Below, one piece after another: positions 8,824 to 17,767 of a DNA stretch of 64,000 bases. This DNA comes from CAZIVP01 sp964542915 (GTDB taxonomy: Bacteria; Calditrichota; Calditrichia; Calditrichales; Calditrichaceae), in the NCBI GenBank assembly GCA_964542915.1, contig CAZIVP010000016.1:1-64000 (forward strand), read 5' to 3'. Position 1 is the stretch's first letter; every line of letters starts with the position of its first letter. Made by a program: the position numbers and the translations under genes. Under the pieces are notes generated by a model. It was not told the origin of the DNA, ran no database searches, and saw only the letters and a program-made list of their open reading frames with translations.

Positions 8824-10596
8824 CTAAGACGAATGCAGACGCCGTATCGTAAGAAGGGTAATATCATCGCTTTCTTCGGGCTCCACGGCAAAAGTTTTTA
8901 CCTCGTTGATTAAGGCGTCGTTGAGGTCTTTACAGGAAGCTGTTTCACCCGATTTGCGGAAGAATTGAATAATTCCTTTTTCCTCAAATTCCCGCCCCTC
9001 CTGGTCCATGGCTTCGCTGACGCCGTCGGTGTACATAAAAATGGTTTGCCCGTTTTTGATGCTTCCTTCGCCCAAATCGTAGCGGATATTGGGCATCATA
9101 CCCAAAATGAGGCCGCCTTTTTCCAGTGTTTCATAATCGCCGTCCGGCTTGAACAAAAAGGGCGGATTGTGGCCGGCGTTCACGTAAGAAAACGTACCGT
9201 CTTTTATATTCAGTTTGAGGATAAAGAAGGTAATGTATTTCTCGATGTCGGTGTTTTTATGAATGAGGTTATTAAGGCGAAATGTAATTTCATCGAGCGT
9301 GAGATCATCGCCGCATAGCGTGTGTAATCCGGCCTGCAGATTGGAAACCAGCAAAGCGGCCGCCATGCCTTTACCGGATACATCGGCGATGGTTAATAAG
9401 TAATTTCTGTCATCGAGTTGAATGATATCAAAATAGTCGCCGCCGACCTGCCGGCTGGCGATATTCAAACCGTGTACATCATAGTTTGCCAGCTCGGGCA
9501 TGGTATCGGGAAGCAATTTGCGTTGAATATCCCGGGCCAGATGTAAGTCTTCTTCCAAACGCTCCTTTTCGATGGTCTCCTGTATCAGGTGTGCGTTTTC
9601 CAGAGAGATCATGGCCATATTCGCTAATGTGGAGAGAAAATCAATATTCGCTCCTGTAAATGCTTTCTGATCGATGCGTTCCCCGAGGAAAATGAGTCCG
9701 CCAACCTTGCCCTGCATCGACATGGGTACGATCAGCCGGACGCCCGCCTCATAAATGTGGGGATATTCGCTGTCTTCTTCTAACCGCAGAGGTTCGGGTA
9801 ATTCGGGTAATTTCTTGCAGGCTTCGATGCAGCTTTGCAAGCGCTCTTTTCTGAAACGGGAACCCTTTTGAAACGCCACCTCCCATTGCCCCTCGTCGTT
9901 TTTAAGCATGACAAAAAACTGGTTAATGAGCATCTGGCCCATCAGGGAATAGGAAAGTTGCTTTAGGATTTTATGCGGATCGAAGATCTGGTTCAGTTCT
10001 TTTCCGATCTCAAAGAGTGTGTTCAGTTCCTGAATGCGATGGTCGAGCTCACGGTTAACCTGATGCAGTCGATCGAACATCATACCGTTTTCGATGGCCT
10101 GAACGGCGATATTTCCCAGCGAGGAGAGGAAATTGATTTCATCATCGCTGTAGGGCTGGCCGGTTAATTTACGGCTGAATCCCAATAATCCCCGCATGTC
10201 CCGGCCCGAGACCAGCGGGATCAGCAAATCAATGTTGAATTTATTGAAGAATTCCACCCAATCTTCCTGAGGCGGGTTTTCCGAAATCAAAACGGCATGC
10301 TCCGGAAAAAGAGAAATATGGATCTCTTTCCCGAGAAGTGTGCGTGGGAGACCTTTTAAATTTTCGACCCTGTACTGGTGCCGGGACTGCTCGATGAGAA
10401 TGACGCCTTTGCTGATCATCATACGTCCCATGGGCACCAGCAATATATTATCGAGAATGGTTTTTAAATTGAGCGATGAATTGAGGGTCCGGCTGATTTC
10501 GAATAGAGCGGATAATTCGAGGAGCCGTTTATCCAGCTCATCGCCTTCGAATTCATCTTTGTGGCGTTCCTTAAAATTTTTAAGATAGTGGGACAT
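8824..10596 (-). CDS. Tandem-GAF PP2C (SpoIIE/RsbU-type) serine phosphatase
   Basis: A 590-residue soluble protein with two GAF-like sensory domains (about 25-170 and 195-345), a short coiled-coil linker (IEKERLEEDLHLARDIQRKLLP) and a C-terminal PP2C phosphatase (about 370-590). Metal-binding aspartates are present in GGDYFD, ADVSGKG, YTDGVSE and ESDDITL. Such enzymes dephosphorylate STAS antagonists in partner-switching systems. It is the last gene of a run in which the HATPase kinase and the STAS protein lie immediately upstream (1 base from the kinase stop), so the STAS protein is its likely substrate. The GAF ligand is unknown. Confidence 0.9.
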   Translation of the reverse strand: MSHYLKNFKERHKDEFEGDELDKRLLELSALFEISRTLNSSLNLKTILDNILLVPMGRMMISKGVILIEQSRHQYRVENLKGLPRTLLGKEIHISLFPEHAVLISENPPQEDWVEFFNKFNIDLLIPLVSGRDMRGLLGFSRKLTGQPYSDDEINFLSSLGNIAVQAIENGMMFDRLHQVNRELDHRIQELNTLFEIGKELNQIFDPHKILKQLSYSLMGQMLINQFFVMLKNDEGQWEVAFQKGSRFRKERLQSCIEACKKLPELPEPLRLEEDSEYPHIYEAGVRLIVPMSMQGKVGGLIFLGERIDQKAFTGANIDFLSTLANMAMISLENAHLIQETIEKERLEEDLHLARDIQRKLLPDTMPELANYDVHGLNIASRQVGGDYFDIIQLDDRNYLLTIADVSGKGMAAALLVSNLQAGLHTLCGDDLTLDEITFRLNNLIHKNTDIEKYITFFILKLNIKDGTFSYVNAGHNPPFLFKPDGDYETLEKGGLILGMMPNIRYDLGEGSIKNGQTIFMYTDGVSEAMDQEGREFEEKGIIQFFRKSGETASCKDLNDALINEVKTFAVEPEESDDITLLTIRRLHSS

Positions 10597-10597
10597 A

Positions 10598-11041
10598 TCA
10601 TGCGCTCGCTGTATTAAGGTATTTGATCAGGGAGACCTGGTTTTTTTTGCCGGGATCGAACTGATAGTTCACCTCGTCCATAAGTGTCCGCATAAGATGG
10701 ATGCCGAGTCCGCCGGAACGGGATTCGTGTACATATTTTTTAATATCCGGTTTGGAAAGCTTTTTGGGATCAAAGCCTTTTCCGCGATCCGTAACCACAA
10801 TTTCGATTTTATCGGGATGCAAAAAAACGGCAATATCGATCATGCGCCTGGGGTCGTAATGATGGGCATGTTTAATGACATTGGTGCAGGCTTCATCCAC
10901 TGCCAGGGCGATTTGGTCGGATTGTTCTTGATCAAATCCGCCTTTTTTCGCAAGACGTTGAATAAAGTCGCGAATGATTTCCAGATTTTCGGTTTCACTG
11001 GATATCTGGAGTTTATATTTCTGTTTTGTTCGTTTTTTCAT
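10598..11041 (-). CDS. RsbW/SpoIIAB-like serine kinase (anti-sigma-type HATPase)
   Basis: A 147-residue GHKL ATPase with the N-box DEACTNVIKHAHH, the G1 box DRGKGFDP and the G2 stretch SGGLGIHLM. There is no sensor or phosphoacceptor domain, so it belongs to the RsbW/SpoIIAB type that phosphorylates STAS proteins and sequesters a partner such as a sigma factor. ATG 11041 is used; an ATG two codons upstream is equally possible, and the frame remains open further upstream without start support. It lies between the STAS gene (55-base gap) and a PP2C phosphatase gene. The partner sequestered by this kinase is not in the window. Confidence 0.88.
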   Translation of the reverse strand: MKKRTKQKYKLQISSETENLEIIRDFIQRLAKKGGFDQEQSDQIALAVDEACTNVIKHAHHYDPRRMIDIAVFLHPDKIEIVVTDRGKGFDPKKLSKPDIKKYVHESRSGGLGIHLMRTLMDEVNYQFDPGKKNQVSLIKYLNTASA

Positions 11042-11096
11042 AACCATCTCATTATTAAAATTCGTAATAAGCGTCGAAAAGTTGCCCCATGGCGCG

Positions 11097-11441
11097 CTAA
11101 TCAAATTTTTTCGTAGCTTCGGACTCATCTTCATAAATTTCGAAAAGGGCGGGAAAGCCCAGAAGATCGAATACCCGATGTACTTTTTGCGAGAGATTGG
11201 ACAACTTAATATCGCCGCCTTTATCACGAATTTCCTCGATAAAGCCCATAAATACGCCTAACCCGGCGCTGCTTATGTAGTCCAGGTCTTGCATATTCAC
11301 GATAATATTCACTCTATCTTCTTGGATGAGATTTTGCAGGGCTTCTTCAAATTTAGGGACCGTGTGGGCATCCAGAAATCCCGATAGGTATAATACCGAT
11401 AAATTCTGTGAGTCGTTGCGCGAAATATCAAACCCGCTCAT
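11097..11441 (-). CDS. STAS-domain anti-sigma factor antagonist (RsbV/SpoIIAA-like)
   Basis: A 114-residue single-domain STAS protein. The motif LDYISSAGLGVF places Ser58 at the position phosphorylated in RsbV/SpoIIAA (two residues before GLG). Phosphorylation by the adjacent HATPase would inactivate it and dephosphorylation by either flanking PP2C phosphatase would restore it. The C-terminal helix (VHRVFDLLGFPALFEIYEDE) is typical. The gene is 14 bases downstream of the membrane phosphatase gene and clearly cotranscribed. Confidence 0.92.
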   Translation of the reverse strand: MSGFDISRNDSQNLSVLYLSGFLDAHTVPKFEEALQNLIQEDRVNIIVNMQDLDYISSAGLGVFMGFIEEIRDKGGDIKLSNLSQKVHRVFDLLGFPALFEIYEDESEATKKFD

Positions 11442-11455
11442 CTACTCCTCCGTGT

Positions 11456-13549
11456 TTATTTTATTTTTATTAACACCAATGTCAGGTCGTCGTGTAAATT
11501 CTGACCCTCTAAAAATCGTAAAATTTCGTCAATGATCACCTCTTTAAGTTCCGGAGCGGAAAGATACCGGTTTTCTTTAACGGTGTTGCACAATCGCTCT
11601 TCGCCGAATTCCTCATCGTTTTTGTTGCGGGCCTCCGACAATCCGTCCGTGTACAAAACGATGATATCATCGCGATGCATGGGAATTTTATATTCTTTCA
11701 GATATTTTTCAAAAATTTTACCGTCTTCCAAACCGGCGGCAATACCGGCCGGTTCCAGAATTTCTGTTTTATCCGTTTCTGCCTGATAATGGATAATCGG
11801 ACAGTGGCCGGCCCGGGCAAAGGCAATATTGCCCTCTTGCGGATCCAATTGTAAGGCCAGCAGGCTGATAAACGAGGTTTTTTCGATTGATTTGAACAGG
11901 ATTCGATTGGAGTGTATCAGGATGTCGCGCGGGGAGTTGTACTGCCCCGCCAGGGATTGGATGATGCCCTTCACCTCCGCCATATAGAAAGCGGCTGACG
12001 TTCCTTTGCCGCTCACGTCTCCGATAACGACGCCCGTTTGCCGGTTGCCGGCAACGTAGAAATCAAAATAATCGCCGCCCACTTCGTATGCGGTAATGGT
12101 AAGCGTTTCAATTTCGAACGCATCCGATTGCGGGGTGTCCTGCGGCAGGAGTCGCAATTGAACTTCCCGGGCGATTTGCAGCTCTTTTTCCATGCGTTCG
12201 CGTTCCAGGGAGCTCTTGTGGAGGTTGGCGTTTTCTAAAGCAATGGAAGCCTGGCTGGCATAGGCTTCCAGCATGTTGACGTCATCCGGATCGAAGCCGA
12301 AACTCTCCTGTTTAGCCGCATATAAAATACCCATAACACGGCCCTCGCGGTTTAGCAGCGGTACGCCTGCCAGCGAGCCGATATCTTGTTTTAAGCTGAG
12401 TATTGGCGCCGAAAAACTGCTCTTGTTAAGATGGTTCTCCAAAAACGTTTTTCGCGTGGTGAAAATTTGTTCATTGATTACTTCATGCCCGCGCTGCTGC
12501 ATAAGCATCTGAACTTCGGAAGGCGTGAGATTTTTAGACGCAGTCACGTATAAATCGGCGCCATCATTTTCGGACATTTCGAGCCAGGTATAGTTGGATT
12601 CGATCACTTCCGAACACATATCGGTGACCAGGCGTACCAAACGCTGGAAATTAAATTCGCCGCTGATCGTGCGGCTTAAATTGTGCATGGAAGAGACTTC
12701 ACGCATCTTACGATCGAATACGCGCGCCGTCGGAAGTTGAATCAATAAAAAGAAACTTGCCATGATGGAGTAAAACACTAAAAACCAGTGTGCGATCGTC
12801 ACAAAGACGCCGAGCGCCAGGCTGTGATAAGGTACGGCGTCTTTAAAGGCGTAGTCGAATAACAGGATGATGAGAACAACCATGACGGGCGACACTAAAA
12901 AATAGTAGCGTTTTTCACGCCGGGAAAGATAGGTGATCCAGGAGTTACGAAAAGACAGGATAATTAAAAATAAGAGCGTAAACACGAACAGCATCGAGTT
13001 AAACGTAACCATATTAAAACCGCTGAATTCCATTTCGAGCGGAAGCTTTTCCAGTACGGTAATGACCATGAGCAACGCCGAAAGGACCAAAACCGCGCTG
13101 TAATAAAAATTGGTATATTTACGGCGACGGTAGTTGATTAGATTTTTTAGCGTGACGATCAGGGGTAACAATAAAAATATTGCCAGAAACGTCGCCAAAT
13201 TTGCGTAGACAAGGCTGCCGATCGTCTCGGGACGACGCGGGAAGGTCGCAAACGAGAATACCGGATTTAAAAATGTTTTACTAATAATGATGCCCACATA
13301 TAAAATCGCGAGATAGATGATAAACCGTTTCAGATTTTTTTGCGGCAGCGGTTCATCGAAAAGCGGTCGGTTTTTCAGGAATCGGTAAAATAAAATGACG
13401 ATTAAAATATTGAACGCTTCATGAATATAGCTCCAGGTAATGAATTCCAGTGAGCTGTAAAATCTTAGCAGATCGTATGCAAACGTTAGAAGAGCTACCA
13501 GAGCAATGAGTAATAACAGCAATTGTGCCGGCAATTGTATGCGCTTCAT
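11456..13549 (-). CDS. Membrane-anchored GAF-PP2C serine phosphatase
   Basis: A 697-residue protein. The first 275 residues hold seven or eight hydrophobic helices, followed by a GAF domain (about 290-445), a coiled-coil linker (ERERMEKELQIAREVQLRLLP) and a SpoIIE-type PP2C domain (about 480-697) with GGDYFD, GDVSGKG, YTDGLSEA and HDDLTL. It would sense a membrane or cytosolic cue and dephosphorylate the STAS protein encoded next. Its ATG overlaps the stop of the upstream lipoprotein gene by four bases, suggesting a functional link between an exported lipoprotein and this sensor. Confidence 0.9.
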   Translation of the reverse strand: MKRIQLPAQLLLLLIALVALLTFAYDLLRFYSSLEFITWSYIHEAFNILIVILFYRFLKNRPLFDEPLPQKNLKRFIIYLAILYVGIIISKTFLNPVFSFATFPRRPETIGSLVYANLATFLAIFLLLPLIVTLKNLINYRRRKYTNFYYSAVLVLSALLMVITVLEKLPLEMEFSGFNMVTFNSMLFVFTLLFLIILSFRNSWITYLSRREKRYYFLVSPVMVVLIILLFDYAFKDAVPYHSLALGVFVTIAHWFLVFYSIMASFFLLIQLPTARVFDRKMREVSSMHNLSRTISGEFNFQRLVRLVTDMCSEVIESNYTWLEMSENDGADLYVTASKNLTPSEVQMLMQQRGHEVINEQIFTTRKTFLENHLNKSSFSAPILSLKQDIGSLAGVPLLNREGRVMGILYAAKQESFGFDPDDVNMLEAYASQASIALENANLHKSSLERERMEKELQIAREVQLRLLPQDTPQSDAFEIETLTITAYEVGGDYFDFYVAGNRQTGVVIGDVSGKGTSAAFYMAEVKGIIQSLAGQYNSPRDILIHSNRILFKSIEKTSFISLLALQLDPQEGNIAFARAGHCPIIHYQAETDKTEILEPAGIAAGLEDGKIFEKYLKEYKIPMHRDDIIVLYTDGLSEARNKNDEEFGEERLCNTVKENRYLSAPELKEVIIDEILRFLEGQNLHDDLTLVLIKIK

Positions 13550-14808
13550 TCGATATAAACCTTAAATGGATAACCTAATTCCGAATTTTCCCCAAGCAGC
13601 GTTAAATCCGGTCTGAAATGCAGAACTTTGTTCTGACCGACGTCGCAAACAATAATGTTGCCGTTATTAGCATTAATCCTGAAGTCGGTAATATGGGAAA
13701 AATTTTCCAATTCAGAAAGACGTTGACCCCGGGCTGAAAGTTGCAATAATTTTGCGCCGGAATCCGTATTGATTGCCAACCAGAGCGTCTGATCGAATGA
13801 ACTGAAACGAACCAGCCGAATATTGTTTGCATCCCAGAGTTCATTATTCATGCCCGTTTCGGGATTGTGGCTTAACAACTGGTCCCCGTCGGAGCCCTCA
13901 TTGACAATATACAGCAAGCCGTTGGAAGGCTGATATTGAAAGAAGACGGGCGCTTTCCATGGTTGCTGTTTTGCTTCGATCGTTTGATCTATGGCGCCGG
14001 CGTGGTTTAATGCGACAATGGAATTATCCACTCTGTCCAAGACCCATACGCCTTGCGGCGGTCGTAATTCTAACTGAACAGGACGTTTAAATGTACTGTT
14101 GATCAAATTTTCGATTCCGTCCGCCGGCCGAATTTTATAAACGGCGCCGATGGAGTCGCTCACCCAGAAAAAGTGATTATGGGGATCATAAAGACTGTCG
14201 TAAGGCCGGCGTATTTTAGCGTTTTCGGCAAAAAATCCGTTGCTGTCGGTCCTGAAAAGCTCCAAATACCGGTAGGCGGGTTCGGCGGCAAGGCCTAATT
14301 GATGCTGTTTCGAAAAACTCACATCCTGCGGTTGCCAGAGTGTGTTGTATTGTAAAAATGCATGCTGCAGTCCGAATGAGAGTTTTACAACCTGATAATT
14401 GGCCTGGTCGATAATCCAGATTTGAGACAGGGAAGGTACAAGGCGCAAAACGGGGGTGGGCGGCGACTCTCCATCTTCACCCTGAAGCGTCAGGAAGTAT
14501 TGATAGGTACGCTCCAGTTCGTTCAGCCCCTCTTCGAAGGTCGTTTGTGAAGGCGGGATGGCGGCGTGCTTTTGAAATACGGATGCGTTGCCGGCCTTGC
14601 GATAGAGATTGTAGTGTTGGAACCGTACATCACTGGGAGAAGACCAAAAAAAACGTATAACTGAATCGGCGCGCGTCGGCCGGAGCCGGATATCAAGCGT
14701 ATCGGAACCGCCTCTGGGATCGAATATGTTATTGCGTTCCCTCTCGGAGCAGCCAATCAGCAGAATAATCAGTAGCAGTAAATATAAACGCAGGTTTTTT
14801 ATGTTCAT
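13546..14808 (-). CDS. Lipoprotein with fibronectin III-like and propeller-like regions
   Basis: A 420-residue predicted lipoprotein with signal LLIILLIGC (lipidated Cys20). ATG 14808 is chosen because it directly precedes the signal peptide and is 22 bases after adk. Residues about 40-130 look like a fibronectin III fold (VIRFFWSSPSD, HYNLYRKAG, TYQYFLTLQG). The remainder has regular blade-like strands (IWIIDQANYQVVKL, HFFWVSDSIGAVYKI, GVWVLDRVDNSIVAL, GLLYIVNEG, GNIIVCDVGQNKVLHF), as in NHL-type propellers. It is coupled to the membrane phosphatase gene by an ATGA overlap. It may present an envelope signal, but no ligand can be named. Confidence 0.75.
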   Translation of the reverse strand: MNIKNLRLYLLLLIILLIGCSERERNNIFDPRGGSDTLDIRLRPTRADSVIRFFWSSPSDVRFQHYNLYRKAGNASVFQKHAAIPPSQTTFEEGLNELERTYQYFLTLQGEDGESPPTPVLRLVPSLSQIWIIDQANYQVVKLSFGLQHAFLQYNTLWQPQDVSFSKQHQLGLAAEPAYRYLELFRTDSNGFFAENAKIRRPYDSLYDPHNHFFWVSDSIGAVYKIRPADGIENLINSTFKRPVQLELRPPQGVWVLDRVDNSIVALNHAGAIDQTIEAKQQPWKAPVFFQYQPSNGLLYIVNEGSDGDQLLSHNPETGMNNELWDANNIRLVRFSSFDQTLWLAINTDSGAKLLQLSARGQRLSELENFSHITDFRINANNGNIIVCDVGQNKVLHFRPDLTLLGENSELGYPFKVYIE

Positions 14809-14830
14809 GATCCAAACACAAGTGAGAAAT

Positions 14831-15472
14831 TTATTGTAAAATCGCATCAATCTGATGATAAACTTCCTCAACCGGCTTATTGCCGTCGATGGTGTAAAAT
14901 CGACCGCGTTCCCTGTAATACTCTTTCACTTTTTCGGTCTTTTGCCGGTAAACGCGGAGACGGTTTTTAATGGTTTCTTCGCTATCGTCTTTACGGGTAA
15001 CAATGTTACCGCCGCATTTGGTGCAAATGTTATCGGCCGGCGCCGGGTTGGTATTCGGATTGTAATCGGCGCCGCATGCTTCGCATACTTTCCGGCTGCT
15101 AAGGCGTTTAACAATTTCCGCTTCGGGTACCTGAATTTCGATGCAGGTAAGGGGCGGCAGGTTAAGTTCCTTCATCAGACCGGCCAAGCCCTCGGCCTGT
15201 GGGATCGTTCTCGGGAAACCATCCAATATGAAACCATGGGCACAATCGGATTGTGTGATACGATTTTTGATGATTTTCAACATAAGATCATCCGGAACGA
15301 GTTCACCCCGCGCCATGATCTGTTTCGCCTTGTTGCCCAGCTCGGTGCCTTTGCGGGCTGCTTCGCGTAACATATCCCCGGTTGAGATTTGCGGGACGTT
15401 GTGATGTTTACTGATCAGTTTTGCCTGGGTTCCCTTGCCAACTCCGGGCGCTCCGAAAAGAATAAGATACAT
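14831..15472 (-). CDS. adk: Adenylate kinase with zinc-type lid
   Basis: A 213-residue adenylate kinase interconverting ATP+AMP and 2 ADP. It has the P-loop GAPGVGKGTQA, the AMP-binding STGDMLREA and GFILDGFPRT, and a long-form lid containing CEACG and CTKCGG, four cysteines expected to hold zinc. ATG 15472 is chosen because GGAG lies six bases before it; a second in-frame ATG at 15484 would put that GGAG inside the coding region. It appears to head the operon leading into the partner-switching genes. Zinc lids are common in Gram-positives and thermophiles. Confidence 0.96.
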   Translation of the reverse strand: MYLILFGAPGVGKGTQAKLISKHHNVPQISTGDMLREAARKGTELGNKAKQIMARGELVPDDLMLKIIKNRITQSDCAHGFILDGFPRTIPQAEGLAGLMKELNLPPLTCIEIQVPEAEIVKRLSSRKVCEACGADYNPNTNPAPADNICTKCGGNIVTRKDDSEETIKNRLRVYRQKTEKVKEYYRERGRFYTIDGNKPVEEVYHQIDAILQ

Positions 15473-15570
15473 GTGATTCTCCATATTTTTTCCCGTTCGA
15501 CTCGCGTCATATTAATCTATCTTTATCGTAGTAATAAGATATGCCTGTTTTCAGCCCGGATTTAACGATT

Positions 15571-16665
15571 TTACCCATTCGCCGCCGGAAATTGAATGGA
15601 TTCGGAGGCTAAAGGGATGCGCTTCTGGCGCCGGTTTTGATGTTGGGTGTAAAGCTGGCCGCAGGCAGCCTGAATTTCCCAGCCTTTACGATTGCGGACG
15701 GTAATCGTGCGTTGATGATCGTTGACCAGCCGGTCAAAGGCCTCGATATCCTCAGGCTCCGGCGGTTGGTATTGCGGTAAATCGGAATTACAAGGGATCA
15801 AATTGATTTTGCAGGGAATTCCGTGGGTCAGTTTAATGAGTTCACGGGCGTTCTCGGCCGAAGCGTTGACGTTTTTTATTAAAACATATTCGAACGTAAT
15901 ACGTTTATCAGTGGTTTTTACGTAATAGCGGGCGGCCTCCAGCAATGCATCCAACGGGTCATTTTTTGCCATCGGCATGATCTGCTCGCGCACCTTCTGG
16001 TTGGTGGCGTTCAACGAAATCGCAAGCGAAAAGGGTTGTTGTTCATCGGCCATGCGATAGATGTGTTTAATGACGCCGCTCGTGGAAATCGTAATTTTTT
16101 TGCGACTGAAACACAAACCACCGGGATCGGAAAGCGTGTGAGCCGCTTGCATTACCGGGCGATAATTTAAAAACGGTTCGCCCATGCCCATAAACACGAT
16201 GTTTGTCGCCGGACGTACGCTATGCGCCTGCATTTGCAAGACCTGTTCCACTATTTCGCCAGGCATCAGGTTGCGGATGAGTCCCATTCTGCCCGTAGCG
16301 CAAAACTGGCAATCGAGGGGGCAACCAACCTGGGAAGAAATGCAGAACGTAACACGATCCCCTTCATAGATGATAACGCTTTCGATTGTTTTGCCGTCAT
16401 GGAGCCGCCACAAAAATTTGGTGGTGCCGTCGTGCGGAGATCGAACGGCGTCCACTTTTTTTAAACTCTGTATGGAGTATCGCTCGTCGAGATAAGTGCG
16501 CAACGTTTTGGGTAACGTCGAAAACTGTTCGAAGCGTTCGTATTCGCGGACATAAAGTCCGTTGAATATCTGATCGGCGCGGTAAGATGGTTCGCCCAAT
16601 CCAGCGACCAGATCGTATAAGTCCTGGCGACTGTAATTGAGAATGTATCCGGAATCGGAATTCAT
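15571..16665 (-). CDS. rlmN: Dual-specificity 23S rRNA A2503 / tRNA A37 C2-methyltransferase
   Basis: A 364-residue radical-SAM enzyme. The iron-sulfur cluster cysteines are Cys115, Cys119 and Cys122 in CPLDCQFC. The SAM site is GMGEPFLN. The C-terminal cysteine in AACGQL (about Cys335) is the residue that resolves the methylated adenine intermediate. The N-terminal domain (GEPSYRADQIFNGLY) is the usual RlmN recognition fold. It uses two SAM molecules per methylation. It is divergent from the MoxR gene across 97 bases and about 100 bases upstream of adk. Confidence 0.96.
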   Translation of the reverse strand: MNSDSGYILNYSRQDLYDLVAGLGEPSYRADQIFNGLYVREYERFEQFSTLPKTLRTYLDERYSIQSLKKVDAVRSPHDGTTKFLWRLHDGKTIESVIIYEGDRVTFCISSQVGCPLDCQFCATGRMGLIRNLMPGEIVEQVLQMQAHSVRPATNIVFMGMGEPFLNYRPVMQAAHTLSDPGGLCFSRKKITISTSGVIKHIYRMADEQQPFSLAISLNATNQKVREQIMPMAKNDPLDALLEAARYYVKTTDKRITFEYVLIKNVNASAENARELIKLTHGIPCKINLIPCNSDLPQYQPPEPEDIEAFDRLVNDHQRTITVRNRKGWEIQAACGQLYTQHQNRRQKRIPLASESIQFPAANG

Positions 16666-16762
16666 ATTTGCATTTATCCTGTTGTATCTTTAAAATTTAC
16701 GCTTTTTATAGAAAAAATAAATGTAAATAAAACAGTGAATAATCTCAAGGAAAACTAAGGTT

Positions 16763-17767
16763 ATGGCCGAACAAACCAAGCCGACGGAGAGCGATGTTCA
16801 GTTAGCTCATCAGATTCACGGCGCCTTCGAAACGATCAAGCAACAGCTGCACCGCATCATCATCGGACAGGATGACATTATCGAACAATTACTGATCTCC
16901 CTGTTTGCGCGGGGGCACTGTCTCTTGATTGGCGTTCCCGGCCTTGCCAAAACGTTATTGATCCGTACGCTCGGCGAAGCTCTGGATTTGCGTTTTTCCC
17001 GCATTCAGTTCACGCCGGATTTAATGCCTTCGGACATTACCGGCACGGAGGTGCTCGAGGAAGATCGTTCTACCGGCCAGAAAACGTTTCGGTTTATCAA
17101 AGGGCCCCTCTTTGCCAATATCATTCTTGCCGATGAAATTAACCGCACCCCGCCCAAAACACAGTCGGCGCTTTTGGAGGCCATGCAGGAGTATCGCGTA
17201 ACGGCCGCCGGTCAAACGTTTAATCTGGAACCGCCGTTTTTTGTATTAGCCACTCAAAATCCGATTGAACAGGAAGGTACATATCCGCTCCCGGAGGCCC
17301 AGCTTGATCGTTTTATGTTTAACCTCTGGTTGGATTATCCCAGTTTTGAGCAGGAAAAGGATATTGTGAAACGCACAACGGTTGAGGAAACCGTCGCCAT
17401 CGATAGGGTCCTTAATCGCCAGGATATAATTAATTTCCAGAATTTATTGCGAAAAGTGCCGGTTGCCGATAATGTTGTTGAATATGCGGTGAAACTGGTT
17501 GCCGCAACACGAAGTGCCACGCCGGCAGCCGATGAGAAAATCAATGAGTGGATCCGTTGGGGCGCCGGTCCGCGAGCATCGCAATACTTAATTCTTGGCG
17601 CAAAAGTACGGGCGGTTTTGCATCAGCGTTATATGCCGGAAAGCGATGACGTTAAATTCCTGGCTCTTCCGGTGCTGCGCCACCGGCTGGTAACCTCTTA
17701 CAGCGCGGAGGCCGAGGGCATCGGCATTCCTGAAATTATAGATCACATTATCAAAAAAATTGAATGA
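16763..17767 (+). CDS. MoxR-family AAA+ ATPase
   Basis: A 334-residue MoxR ATPase with Walker A GVPGLAKT (57-64), Walker B IILADEINRTPPKTQSALLEAMQE, sensor LATQNPIEQEGTYPLPEAQLDRF and a C-terminal AAA lid. MoxR proteins act as chaperone-like remodellers of metal-binding VWA partners. Unusually, no DUF58 or VWA gene follows: the next coding gene is a tetR more than 400 bases away. Start ATG 16763 has AAGG just upstream. Confidence 0.93.
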   Translation: MAEQTKPTESDVQLAHQIHGAFETIKQQLHRIIIGQDDIIEQLLISLFARGHCLLIGVPGLAKTLLIRTLGEALDLRFSRIQFTPDLMPSDITGTEVLEEDRSTGQKTFRFIKGPLFANIILADEINRTPPKTQSALLEAMQEYRVTAAGQTFNLEPPFFVLATQNPIEQEGTYPLPEAQLDRFMFNLWLDYPSFEQEKDIVKRTTVEETVAIDRVLNRQDIINFQNLLRKVPVADNVVEYAVKLVAATRSATPAADEKINEWIRWGAGPRASQYLILGAKVRAVLHQRYMPESDDVKFLALPVLRHRLVTSYSAEAEGIGIPEIIDHIIKKIE

